Below are positions 25,711-34,444 of a stretch of DNA of 64,000 nt, in pieces. The position numbers and the translations under genes are program-made. This DNA comes from Zhenhengia yiwuensis (GTDB taxonomy: Bacteria > Bacillota > Clostridia > Lachnospirales > Cellulosilyticaceae), in contig NZ_JACRSY010000014.1 of NCBI RefSeq assembly GCF_014384995.1, positions 30,232 through 94,231 of the forward strand, read 5' to 3'. The notes beneath the pieces were generated by a model that was not told the origin of the DNA, did not search any database, and saw nothing but the letters and a program-made list of their open reading frames with translations. Position 1 is the stretch's first letter; each line of letters opens with the position of its first letter.

Positions 25711-26664
25711 CTAATAGCTTTTTTCTACCCATACAAGCTGCTCTCTATGATGAAGTACAGCTTCCTCACTCATTTCCGGGGCAATTGTTTCTTCATGTGC
25801 AATGGTTAAGACAGACATAGTATTAGCAAATTTAACAGTATCTTTCATACTCTTGCCATTCATATATCCATAACCAATTCCTGCAACAAAGGCATCTCCA
25901 GCACCTGTTACATTAACAACCTTTGGATTAATTACTCTAACAGTACCTTCTTTTTCACCATCAAAATAATAAATCCCATCACTATCAAGGCTAATAAAAA
26001 CCTTTTTAAGCCCTTGTGCAATAAAGTATCTTCCTGCTTCTCTTATAGATTCTTCATTATCAAGCGGGAAGCCACATAAGATTTCTGCCTCATAACGATT
26101 TGGCTTAAATGTATGAAGATGTGGAATAAGGTGTTTTACTGTTTCCGCTTTTGCAGCAGATACAGGGTCTAAAATAATATTAGTATACTGCGCAAAATTC
26201 TTTACAATGTACTCTGCAATTTTTGGATTATCCGCATCTAAGATAACATACTCTGCATTTTTAATAAGCTCCGCTTTAGAATCTACAAATTCCTCTGTGA
26301 ATAGATCCGCAATACTAATATCTACCACAGCCGAAACCATCTCACCATTATCATCTAAAATCGCGATATAAGTTGGTGTAGATGCACCCTCTACAATTAA
26401 TGAATCACTCATATCAAAATTTTGTTTATTCGCATGTTCTCTAAGGCCTTTGCCTCTTTCGTCATCACCTAGAACAGAAATAAATTTTGTATTTACACCT
26501 ACTCTAGCCATATTTTCAGCAATATTTCGGCACACTCCACCATAAGACATCTTTACTGAGCCAGGATTGGAGTCGTAAGCTCTATAGTTTGAATGGGTGA
26601 ATCCAAAAATATCACAAATGGACATCCCAAATACAAGTATATAAGGTTCATTTAATCGAGTCAT
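25711..26664 (-). CDS. PfkB-family sugar/nucleoside kinase
   Basis: 317 aa ribokinase fold. N-terminal LVFGMSICDIFG, then the substrate-site motif YGGVCRNIAENMARVG and the C-terminal PfkB signature NVTGAGDAFVAG with catalytic D257. The GGVxRNIAEN pattern is most like pseudouridine kinase (PsuK) or other nucleoside kinases of the family, but substrate choice is not decided by motif alone. No psuG (pseudouridine glycosidase) is seen nearby. Start has AAGGAAG upstream. Confidence 0.85.
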   Translation of the reverse strand: MTRLNEPYILVFGMSICDIFGFTHSNYRAYDSNPGSVKMSYGGVCRNIAENMARVGVNTKFISVLGDDERGKGLREHANKQNFDMSDSLIVEGASTPTYIAILDDNGEMVSAVVDISIADLFTEEFVDSKAELIKNAEYVILDADNPKIAEYIVKNFAQYTNIILDPVSAAKAETVKHLIPHLHTFKPNRYEAEILCGFPLDNEESIREAGRYFIAQGLKKVFISLDSDGIYYFDGEKEGTVRVINPKVVNVTGAGDAFVAGIGYGYMNGKSMKDTVKFANTMSVLTIAHEETIAPEMSEEAVLHHREQLVWVEKSY

Positions 26665-26740
26665 TTTTTCGTCTTCCTTTTCTTTATGATTATGCTATTT
26701 TATCATACTCTTAAAGAGATTTCATTCATCTGTATAATAT

Positions 26741-27358
26741 TTAAATTTTGTAAAATTTTACAGGCTTTTCGGCAAGCTTGTAGATAATATCACCTAATAA
26801 CATCCCCTCTTGTTGGCTATGCGTAATAAGAAATACCGTTGTCCTATTCTCCCTCCAATGTACCTTAAGCCTTGTTATAATGCGCAATCTAAGTTCATCA
26901 TCTAATCCTTTAAAAGGCTCATCCATAAAAAGAATACTATCCCTACATACAATAGCTCGAGCTAATACCACACGCCTTTGCATCCCACCACTTAAATCTT
27001 TAACAGAATAATTCACATAATCTATTAATTCCACAAGTTCCAATGCTTTATTAATTAGCTTATCCATTTCTTGCTTTTCTACAGATGATTTTAAAACAAA
27101 AGCAACATTGTCATATACATTCATCCATTCCACAAGACGATCTTCTTGAAATACTACAGCTATTTTTTTATGATTAAACCCTAAAATTTGACCTGCTTCA
27201 TATTTTTCTAGCCCCAGCATCATGCGAAACAAAGTAGTTTTACCACTCCCAGAACTACCAAGAATGACATTCACCTTATTTTCTTCAAAAGCACAATTAA
27301 AGTTTCTATACAAAAATTCATCTTTATATATTTTGGAGAGATTTTTAATTTCTATCAT
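26741..27358 (-). CDS. ABC transporter ATP-binding protein (SsuB/TauB type)
   Basis: 205 aa. Walker A GSSGSGKTT, Q-loop VFQEDRLVEW, signature LSGGMQRR, Walker B ILFMDEPFKGLD. The QEDRLVEW form is typical of the nitrate/sulfonate/taurine importer subfamily. Overlaps the permease stop by four bases. Completes an importer with the permease and lipoprotein upstream. Confidence 0.9.
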   Translation of the reverse strand: MIEIKNLSKIYKDEFLYRNFNCAFEENKVNVILGSSGSGKTTLFRMMLGLEKYEAGQILGFNHKKIAVVFQEDRLVEWMNVYDNVAFVLKSSVEKQEMDKLINKALELVELIDYVNYSVKDLSGGMQRRVVLARAIVCRDSILFMDEPFKGLDDELRLRIITRLKVHWRENRTTVFLITHSQQEGMLLGDIIYKLAEKPVKFYKI

Positions 27359-28113
27359 ATTTTATTCCCTCCCCTTCCTATAAGTTTTGCTACTAGCATC
27401 TCGCACAAACTACTTAGTATTACAATGATAACCACCCAAGCAAATAAAGTTTCTGTCTCCAAATAAGACTTAGCACTCAAAAGATTATATCCCATAGAAT
27501 ACTTGGGTACTGCTAATACTTCTGCAGCGATGACTACCTTCCAAGACAAACCTATAATCATACCCAAGGCAGACTCTATATAAGGCCTAACTTGCGGCAG
27601 GTAAAGGTCTTTTAAAATATATCTTTGCTTTACCTTAAAGATATATGCCATTTCAAGTAGATCTTTATTCACCTCTTGAAGACCCTTTAAAATACTTGTA
27701 TAAACAACAGGGTAACACATTAAAAAGCAAACAAAGATAGGGACATTATTTTTGGTAAACCATAAAAGTGCCAATATAATTACTGCCATTACAGGCGTAC
27801 TTTTCAAAGTAGTTACAAAAGGTGTAAAAAGTTCCTTTATAATAGGTAAAAAATAAGCCATCAGTGCACTCAAACTTCCTAAAACAAAAGAGATCACTAC
27901 TCCCATAAAAACTCTATAAAAGGTCATACCTATATCATAATAAAAGTTTGCTTGCCCCAAAAGCTCAAAAACCTTCCCCATAGTAGCATAAAAGGAAGGC
28001 ACTAAAATGTCCTTCCCTACTATGTAATGTACAACTTGCCAGGTCATAATCCAAAAGAAAATGACCCAGCATTTCGTTATTATTTTTTTATTGCAGTGTG
28101 TAGAAAGCTTCAT
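27355..28113 (-). CDS. ABC transporter permease (SsuC type)
   Basis: 252 aa, six helices. The EAA-loop region (EMAYIFKVKQRYILKDLYLPQVRPYIESALGM gives the coupling motif, seen around residues 145-175, key residues E-A-x3-G replaced by LPQVRPY) is typical of BPD_transp_1 permeases of the sulfonate/nitrate group. Its start overlaps the end of the binding-protein gene by 26 bases. Confidence 0.87.
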   Translation of the reverse strand: MKLSTHCNKKIITKCWVIFFWIMTWQVVHYIVGKDILVPSFYATMGKVFELLGQANFYYDIGMTFYRVFMGVVISFVLGSLSALMAYFLPIIKELFTPFVTTLKSTPVMAVIILALLWFTKNNVPIFVCFLMCYPVVYTSILKGLQEVNKDLLEMAYIFKVKQRYILKDLYLPQVRPYIESALGMIIGLSWKVVIAAEVLAVPKYSMGYNLLSAKSYLETETLFAWVVIIVILSSLCEMLVAKLIGRGGNKI

Positions 28114-29056
28114 CTGGCAACTTGCCTCCTACAGCTTTTGGATTAGCCTGCTCTAAAATTTCATAGAATTTATTTAAAGAATCTTTAGAAGCACTGCTAT
28201 CTCTATAAACAATATTACACTTTGGAATAGCTACTTTTGCAAGAGCTGCATTGGGCACAATACCAAATTTCTCTACAAGCGCTGCTGCATCCTCTAAATT
28301 TTCATCTATAAATTTTACAGAAGCCTCATAATCTTTAAGGAAAGCTTCTATTCCTTTGGCATTATCTTTGACAACATTAGCATTTGCAATGATAATCCCC
28401 ATTGGCAAATCCATTTGATTAAGGTTATTCCAAGCTTCATTAACATCGATTGCCATGCGGATATTTTCATTCTTAGCAAGCACTGTTGTTACAAATGGCT
28501 GAGGTAATAGAGCAATAGTACCTTCTTCCGCCATAAGCTTTGAAGCAATATCAGAGTGATTACCCATAAACTCCACTGTTACATCTTCACCAGGTACTAG
28601 GCCTGCTTCATTTAAAATGTAGTTTAATACAAATTCTGGCGTACTATCTTTACCACTTGAAAGAATTGTTTTCCCCTTTAAATCCTCTATATTTTGTACA
28701 GTTTGTCCATTTTCGACTATATACAAAACACCTAATGTATTCATACCTAAAAGTTTAATGCCACCTTCTGTCTTGTTATATAAAACAGCCCCTAAATTAG
28801 AAGGTACACATGCAATATCTAATTCACCACTCACAACCTTACCTACGATTTCATCAGGACTTTGATAAAGTGCAATATTATATTTAGGATTTTCTGCACC
28901 TTCCATCTCCTCAAGCATTTGAACCATCCCAATTCCTGTTGGCCCATTTAAAGCCGCTACTTCTAGCGGTTCTACTGGTTTAGTCGCACATCCTCCAAGT
29001 AACACAGCACTCATCAAACTTAGTACAGCAAATATTTTTTTAGCTTTTTTCATCAT
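28088..29056 (-). CDS. ABC substrate-binding lipoprotein (NMT1/SsuA-like)
   Basis: 322 aa. Signal peptide with lipobox LLGGC (C23), then a periplasmic-binding fold of the NMT1/SsuA class: LNGPTGIGMVQMLEEM, SGELDIACVPSNLGAVLY and ALLPQPFVTTVL resemble binders of thiamine precursors, taurine, sulfonates or nitrate. Ligand unknown. First gene of a three-gene importer. AAGGGG precedes two adjacent ATG codons. Confidence 0.86.
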   Translation of the reverse strand: MMKKAKKIFAVLSLMSAVLLGGCATKPVEPLEVAALNGPTGIGMVQMLEEMEGAENPKYNIALYQSPDEIVGKVVSGELDIACVPSNLGAVLYNKTEGGIKLLGMNTLGVLYIVENGQTVQNIEDLKGKTILSSGKDSTPEFVLNYILNEAGLVPGEDVTVEFMGNHSDIASKLMAEEGTIALLPQPFVTTVLAKNENIRMAIDVNEAWNNLNQMDLPMGIIIANANVVKDNAKGIEAFLKDYEASVKFIDENLEDAAALVEKFGIVPNAALAKVAIPKCNIVYRDSSASKDSLNKFYEILEQANPKAVGGKLPDEAFYTLQ

Positions 29057-29081
29057 CTTATCCCCTTATCTTATGATTAAT

Positions 29082-29618
29082 TTAAGCTTCTTCTCTGATG
29101 TATAAATTATGTCCCTCGCTGTCGATTGTTACAATTGCCGGAAAATCTTTTACTTCTAATTTATAAATGGCTTCAGCACCAAATTCCTCATATGCTACAC
29201 ATTCCATTTGTGTTACACACTTGGATAAAAGAGCACCAGCTCCACCTATCGCGGTTAAATAAACACTTCCATAAGTTTTCATAGCTTCTATAACATTAGC
29301 ATTACGAAGCCCTTTACCTATCATAACAGTTTGTCCTTGTTGCATCATCCATGGCGCATAGGCATCCATACGCCCACTTGTTGTAGGACCGCAACTTCCT
29401 ATAACTTGTCCAGGTTTTGCAGGTGCAGGGCCTGCATAGTAAATAGCTATATGTTTTAAATCCACAGGTAAAGCTTTACCCTCTTTTGCTTCTTCTAGTA
29501 AACGTTTATGTGCTGCATCCCTTGCTGTATACATAGTTCCAGTAAGCAAAATACGCTCTCCTGCCCTTAGATTCCTAGCTTCTTGCTGAGTTATTGGTAA
29601 ATGAATATGTTTCGTCAT
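29082..29618 (-). CDS. Class I fumarate hydratase / tartrate dehydratase, beta subunit
   Basis: 178 aa. Covers the C-terminal part of class I [4Fe-4S] hydro-lyases: LRAGERILLTGTMYTARDAAHKR, GPAPAKPGQVIGSCGPTTSGRMD and IGKGLRN are the swivel-domain signatures (given here in part). With the alpha subunit it converts fumarate/malate (or tartrate to oxaloacetate). Encoded 14 bases after the alpha gene. Confidence 0.9.
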   Translation of the reverse strand: MTKHIHLPITQQEARNLRAGERILLTGTMYTARDAAHKRLLEEAKEGKALPVDLKHIAIYYAGPAPAKPGQVIGSCGPTTSGRMDAYAPWMMQQGQTVMIGKGLRNANVIEAMKTYGSVYLTAIGGAGALLSKCVTQMECVAYEEFGAEAIYKLEVKDFPAIVTIDSEGHNLYIREEA

Positions 29619-29632
29619 CCTTTATTCCCCCC

Positions 29633-30475
29633 TTATAAACAAGCACTTATATGTCTATTTACATGGCACCCAATATTAATCGCAAGCGGCATAGATGCAA
29701 TGTGACATGGATAAGTTTCAATATGTACCGCAAGAGCTGAAATATCTCCGCCTAACCCTTGTGGTCCTATACCTAACTCATTGATTTTTTTAAGCAATGA
29801 ATGCTCTAACTCTTTCATACGTATATCTTCATTAGACGAACCTACTTCTCTTACAAGAGCCCTCTTTGCAAGCTCTGTACACTTTTCAAAGTTACCACCT
29901 ATTCCAATCCCTACTACCATAGGTAGACAAGCATTAGGCCCTGCAATTTTAACGGCTTCAATTACAGCATTTTCTACACCTTGAATCCCCTGTGACGGTG
30001 TGAGCATGTAAACTTTACTCATATTCTCACTGCCGCCCCCTTTAGGTGCAAGCGTAATCTCTAGAGAATCTCCTTCTACTAAATCATAATGAATAACAGC
30101 AGGTGTATTATCTCCTGTATTTTTACGATAAAGAGGATTTTCTACTATAGATTTTCTAAGGTATCCATCTTTATACCCTTGCCTTACCCCTTCATTAATA
30201 GCATCTGTCAAAAGGCCACCTTCAATACGAACATCTTGTCCTAAGCTTACAAACACAACAGCTGTACCTGTATCTTGACAAATTGGAATTTGTTCATCCT
30301 TTGCAAGGTATGCATTCTCACAAATATCATTAAGAATTTCTTTCCCTAATGCATTCCCCTCTACAGTTCTACTATGTTCTAAAGCCTTTAGCATATCGTT
30401 TGGTAAGTTACAATTGGCATCTATACACATCTGTCTAACTATCTCTACAATCTGGTTTACATGTATTGTCTTCAT
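29633..30475 (-). CDS. Class I fumarate hydratase / tartrate dehydratase, alpha subunit
   Basis: 280 aa catalytic iron-sulfur subunit. Three Cys ligands are visible in PICQDTGTAVVF (about residue 62), GPNACLPMVVGIG (about 180) and the C-terminal NIGCHVNRH (about 270), plus SENMSKVYMLTPSQG. The two-subunit form is found in anaerobes; it may be fumarase in a truncated citric-acid branch or L-tartrate dehydratase. AAGGAGG precedes the ATG. Confidence 0.9.
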   Translation of the reverse strand: MKTIHVNQIVEIVRQMCIDANCNLPNDMLKALEHSRTVEGNALGKEILNDICENAYLAKDEQIPICQDTGTAVVFVSLGQDVRIEGGLLTDAINEGVRQGYKDGYLRKSIVENPLYRKNTGDNTPAVIHYDLVEGDSLEITLAPKGGGSENMSKVYMLTPSQGIQGVENAVIEAVKIAGPNACLPMVVGIGIGGNFEKCTELAKRALVREVGSSNEDIRMKELEHSLLKKINELGIGPQGLGGDISALAVHIETYPCHIASMPLAINIGCHVNRHISACL

Positions 30476-30485
30476 GTTGTCCTCC

Positions 30486-31607
30486 TTACTTAATCTCTTC
30501 TTTATTATAAAAATCTTCTACTTTTTTGAATGGTGAAATCAGCCCAATAGCTTGAAGTGTCTTTAACATCACCACTGTAACAGGACCTAGTATAAGTCCA
30601 ATCACACCAATTAACTTAAATCCTATATACATGGACATAAGTGTTACTAAAGCATATACTCCTATCTGACTTGAGAGCACTTTAGGTTCTAGTACCTGCC
30701 TTACAACCACAATCAGTCCATATATAGCTAATAATCCTACAGCTACAACGATATTCCCTGAAACCAAATGAAAAATAGCCCAAGGAATAAGTACAGCTCC
30801 ACTTCCAAACATAGGCAAGGCATCAAAAAGAGCAATCCCTATAGCTACAAGAAGTGCATACTGTCTTTGCAACACAAATAATCCCACAAGGCAGATAGTA
30901 AAGGTAAAACACATAAGAATAAGCTGTGTCTTTACATATCCTCCTAACGCCGCCTTAAGCCCATCCTTCATTAGAATAGCTTTACTGACTACTTTCTCTG
31001 GAATCTGCGCTTTTACAAATTGTCCTATCATCCTATAATCTTTTGTCATAAAAAAGACTGCAATCAGCACTACAATAACAAAAAATAATCCATTAGGTAC
31101 TTTAATGACTACATTATAAGTCCCTTCCACCAGGCCAGTTAAGAAACCACCGATATTATTTAAAACTGTATTGATTACATCATCAAGAGATTGGAATGCC
31201 TCAGGCAAAGGTAACTTATCCATAATGCCTTGGAATTGAACTTGAATATCATCTAGTACAAGCATCATTTCTAATTTATAGTTCGGAAATGCTATGGTAA
31301 AACCTACAATTTGATCCCATAGCTGCTTAACAAGGAAAGCAATCATCCCAAAAACAGCACTTAGTACTGTTACCATAGAAACCAAAGTTCCAATTCCCCG
31401 AGGAATTTTAAAGTGTTTCGATAAAAATGTTACAACTGGATTTAATAAACTTGCTAAGATCCAAGCAATAATAAAGGGAAGAACTAGTTCAAAAATATAT
31501 TTAAAGAAAAAATATACTCCAACCACTCCAAGTAAAATATAAATAGCTTTCATGAGCTTCTTACCGACTCGGTCATACCATTTTTCTATGCGCTCTAATA
31601 ACAACAA
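30486..31607 (-). CDS. YtvI-like sporulation membrane protein (AI-2E family)
   Basis: 373 aa. Eight or so helices. PRGIGTLVSMVTVLSAVFG, a long extracytoplasmic loop, DALPMFGSGAVLIPWAIF and YGLIVVVRQVLEPKVLSSQIGV (seen in part as RQVLEPKVLSSQIG) match YtvI of spore formers. The frame begins with TTG (31607) after AAGGAAGCAGGTG; an ATG 18 codons later is the alternative. Follows the fumarase genes by 10 bases, so read from the same side; the join may be coincidental. Confidence 0.85.
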   Translation of the reverse strand: MLLLERIEKWYDRVGKKLMKAIYILLGVVGVYFFFKYIFELVLPFIIAWILASLLNPVVTFLSKHFKIPRGIGTLVSMVTVLSAVFGMIAFLVKQLWDQIVGFTIAFPNYKLEMMLVLDDIQVQFQGIMDKLPLPEAFQSLDDVINTVLNNIGGFLTGLVEGTYNVVIKVPNGLFFVIVVLIAVFFMTKDYRMIGQFVKAQIPEKVVSKAILMKDGLKAALGGYVKTQLILMCFTFTICLVGLFVLQRQYALLVAIGIALFDALPMFGSGAVLIPWAIFHLVSGNIVVAVGLLAIYGLIVVVRQVLEPKVLSSQIGVYALVTLMSMYIGFKLIGVIGLILGPVTVVMLKTLQAIGLISPFKKVEDFYNKEEIK

Positions 31608-32153
31608 GCAACACCTGCTTCCTTATTTAAATAACACTATAACTTTATGCTATAACTTGCATCTCTCACTGTCAAGCTACTTAGAAAAATCTAACTATTT
31701 ATGAGTATAAAAAAAGAGACACCATATTGGGGAAATATGGTGCCTTAAAATAGAGTTTTGTAAGGGTTTGCTATTTACGGGATATAACTTTGTTACTTTT
31801 ATGTGTAATTATATGTTTAGGGGAGTTTAGAAATGATGCAAATACGGAATCTTTACATTTATCTAATCAAGGGTTTAGGGGAATAAAAGCAACAAAAAAT
31901 TACTCCCGAAGTAATATTTTATATTACTTGTCCGTTCGTTTTATATAATAACAGCCATTTTTGAACATAATTCGACCTATTTGTAAACTAATTGTTAACG
32001 AAACCGTTTTATTGAATATTTTTCTCTATTTACCGACTTAAAAGTCTTCTTTCTGACTATATTATACAGCTTACACTTCTTGTAAGCTAGTATAATTTTT
32101 AACAAATATATTTATTTTATTTTATAAATATTCAATCACATACCGATACAAAA
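31608..32153. other. Gene-free spacer with nested hairpins
   Basis: No coding frame above 20 codons. Seen: a minus-strand terminator-like hairpin at 31711-31745 (CACCATATT/AAATATGGTG followed by a T-run), two overlapping hairpins on the minus strand at 31899-31915 (ATTACTTCGGGAGTAAT plus six T) and 31909-31929 (AAGTAATA/TATTACTT), and a plus-strand hairpin at 32061-32100. I cannot name an RNA here. See findings. Confidence 0.5.
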
Positions 32154-32186
32154 AAGGTCTTACAGCTCAACTGCTGTAAGACCTTA
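32154..32186 (-). terminator. Terminator of tRNA-Leu
   Basis: Arms AAGGTCTTACAGC and GCTGTAAGACCTT with loop, then TTTTTTG on the minus strand; four bases beyond the tRNA 3' end. Confidence 0.87.
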
Positions 32187-32190
32187 AGTA

Positions 32191-32275
32191 TGCGATTGGG
32201 GGGACTCGAACCCCCAAGCCCGTTACAGGCACTAGATCCTTAGTCTAGCGCGTATGCCAATTCCGCCACAATCGC
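32191..32275 (-). tRNA. tRNA-Leu, anticodon AAG
   Basis: 85 bases. Acceptor stem GCGATTG/CAATCGC with discriminator A, no encoded CCA. Anticodon stem CTAGA/TCTAG encloses the seven-base loop CTAAGGA, giving anticodon AAG (reads CUU, and CUC/CUA if A34 is edited to inosine). Long variable arm (class II) with AACGGG and a T-arm GGGGGTTCGAGTCCCCC, consistent with Leu. Followed by a terminator; single tRNA unit. Confidence 0.95.
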
Positions 32276-32468
32276 GTATTCCTTTTGAAGACATGATTAA
32301 TTATATCTAAGAATAGGACGTTTGTCAACTACTTATTTCAATTTTATTTTTAAAAATATTTATCTCTATTTCTTATATAAAATTAAGCTTTTTTAAGGGA
32401 AATTTAATTATTATTCTTTAATTATATATGATAAAATAAAGTTAACTTGTTTTAGGAGGTTAATACCA

Positions 32469-33710
32469 TTGAAGAAAATATGGGACACTTATTATGTTAA
32501 AATTGCCCTTTATACCCTTTTTGTCATTGTAGCTGCCATTTTAGTTTATCGTATTTCTTCTAATACAGATAATATTATCCCACATGTGTATGCTTATATT
32601 AAATCTATTATTGCTATATTTACCCCTATTCTGTACGGCCTACTCATTGCCTACTTACTTAACCCTGCAGTAGCCTTCTTTGAGCGCTACCTAATTAAGT
32701 GGACACATTCGACTACATTTAAAGATTTTAAGAGACTTCGTCTTTTATCTATTATCATTGTTTATATCTGTATATTTGGTACACTTTTTTTAACAATTCG
32801 TTTCCTTGTACCTCAAATTTTAGATAATATTAAAGTCCTCTTTAATAACTTACCAACATATCTAGATGAACTTAAAGATATAATTGCACAGCTCCAACAC
32901 ACAATTAACCAAAATATTTCTTACCCTGATGTAACGCAGTTCGTTAACGAAATTATTAATCCAAGTAAAGTAAGCCATCTTGTTGATTTCGCCTCACTTT
33001 CTAAGGCCTTTGATCATGTTATTTCAGGAACTATGAATCTTACCGGAACTATTCTTAACCTTATCATCGGTATTATGATTGCTTCTTATGCTGTTATGCA
33101 AAAAGAAACATTCACAAACGGTTCAAAACGTTTAATCTATGCACTATTTAGACAAAATACAGCGAATAAAATTATTAGTATCGCATCAGAGTCACATACG
33201 ACTATTATTAGATTCTTTGTAGGTAAGTCATTAGATTCTTTAATTATAGGAATCATTTGTTTCATTGTTCTTTCTATCATGAAAAATCCGTATGCGCTAC
33301 TGCTCTCCTTTATCGTGGGTCTCTTTAATATGATCCCATATTTTGGACCATTTATTGGAGCAGTACCAGCTGTCATTTTAACACTATTTGAAGGTATCCC
33401 GGCCGCTATCGGTGTAGCAATTTTCATCTTCCTCCTTCAACAATTTGATGGCCTATATCTTGGACCAAAAATATTAGGAGAATCTATCGGAATTACACCA
33501 TTTTGGATTATCTCAGCTATCACAGTAGGTGGTGCTATAGCAGGTCCATTAGGTATGTTCTTCGCTTCACCAATATTAGCTGTTATTCTCTCCATTACAA
33601 ACAGATGGATTGATAAACGCCTAAACACCAAGCGTATCGACCTACCAAAGCTTTCTCCAGATGAAATCGTTCCTCACACACCACCTCATTTCAATAATCC
33701 CGGGGAATAA
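32469..33710 (+). CDS. AI-2E-family transporter, TTG start
   Basis: 413 aa. Same family as 24531-25697: about eight helices, GLFNMIPYFGPFIGAVPAV and DGLYLGPKILGESIGITPFW near the C-terminus. Start codon is TTG, about nine bases after AGGAGG (32456-32460), as the reading frame has no ATG with a site. Ends with polar tail LSPDEIVPHTPPHFNN. Own promoter region is AT-rich. Function unsettled. Confidence 0.85.
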   Translation: MKKIWDTYYVKIALYTLFVIVAAILVYRISSNTDNIIPHVYAYIKSIIAIFTPILYGLLIAYLLNPAVAFFERYLIKWTHSTTFKDFKRLRLLSIIIVYICIFGTLFLTIRFLVPQILDNIKVLFNNLPTYLDELKDIIAQLQHTINQNISYPDVTQFVNEIINPSKVSHLVDFASLSKAFDHVISGTMNLTGTILNLIIGIMIASYAVMQKETFTNGSKRLIYALFRQNTANKIISIASESHTTIIRFFVGKSLDSLIIGIICFIVLSIMKNPYALLLSFIVGLFNMIPYFGPFIGAVPAVILTLFEGIPAAIGVAIFIFLLQQFDGLYLGPKILGESIGITPFWIISAITVGGAIAGPLGMFFASPILAVILSITNRWIDKRLNTKRIDLPKLSPDEIVPHTPPHFNNPGE

Positions 33711-33733
33711 TCATTTTTAATTTATTACACAAA

Positions 33734-33762
33734 AAAGGCATCCTCGTTAAAGGATGCCTTTC
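33734..33762. terminator. Bidirectional terminator (permease / trxA)
   Basis: AAAGGCATCC and GGATGCCTTT with TCGTTAAA loop, T-run on both strands. Lies between the converging permease and thioredoxin genes. Confidence 0.87.
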
Positions 33763-33772
33763 TCATTCATAT

Positions 33773-34090
33773 TTAAAATAAAGTTGCAATTTTTTGCTCT
33801 AATACTTGTTTTGGAAGTGCACCTACTGTTGTTTCTACTACCTCACCGTCTTTGATGAAGATGATAGTAGGAATACTCATGATATTGTATTTAGAAGCAA
33901 TAGCACGATTTTCATCAGTATTTACTTTACCAATTTTAACTTTTCCTTCGTATTCTGTAGCTAATTGGTCAATAATTGGAGCCATCATTTTACATGGTCC
34001 ACACCAATCTGCGTAGAAATCTACGATAACAGGAATGTTTGATTCTAATGCTTCCTCTTGGAAGTTTGCATCTGTAAACTTAAATGACAT
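33773..34090 (-). CDS. trxA: Thioredoxin
   Basis: 105 aa. Active site WCGPC with C30 and C33; Asp in VIVDFYADWC and conserved Pro in SIPTIIFIKDGEVVE (cis-Pro loop). Normal-length single-domain thioredoxin, cytoplasmic disulfide reductant. GAGGAGG precedes the ATG. A typical housekeeping copy; no thioredoxin reductase nearby. Confidence 0.95.
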   Translation of the reverse strand: MSFKFTDANFQEEALESNIPVIVDFYADWCGPCKMMAPIIDQLATEYEGKVKIGKVNTDENRAIASKYNIMSIPTIIFIKDGEVVETTVGALPKQVLEQKIATLF

Positions 34091-34168
34091 TTTTAATTCC
34101 TCCTCTGTAGGGACTATATTTAAATATCATAATATAGCGTTTTTGATTTTGCAATGTTTTCTTTATTA

Positions 34169-34390
34169 TTATTTCTTAATTTTAAAATTCCATTCATCTA
34201 CTTTTTCTTCTAGATAGGCATCCATTTCATCTAAAGAATCCATGAGATCTTTGACTTTACTGTTTTCCTTAAAGCTATGTCCTTTATCCGGCCTCTTATA
34301 TGTCTGCTTTTGCTTTTTAATAGCCCGCTGCCTATCTTTTTCATAGAGTAAGGTTCTTGCTTTATATTGAAGTTCTTCAAAAAAGCGCAT
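34169..34390 (-). CDS. Small basic hypothetical protein
   Basis: 73 aa, unrecognised. Highly charged (Lys/Arg/Glu), helical (MRFFEELQYKARTLLYEKDRQRA... begins it) with acidic helix DLMDSLDEMDAYLEEK. No membrane segment or signal. GAGGTGGTAGG precedes the ATG. Located between trxA and trmB in the same direction; a structural or nucleic-acid associated role would be guesswork. Confidence 0.65.
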   Translation of the reverse strand: MRFFEELQYKARTLLYEKDRQRAIKKQKQTYKRPDKGHSFKENSKVKDLMDSLDEMDAYLEEKVDEWNFKIKK

Positions 34391-34444
34391 CCTACCACCT
34401 CATTTACCCATTCATTACAGTATATGAGGTTTATAATGTAGATA

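Noticed and set aside
31800..31880. 17-codon plus-strand ORF after AGGGGAG
   Set aside because: Short, not aromatic- or leader-like, and no gene follows in the plus direction within 600 bases.
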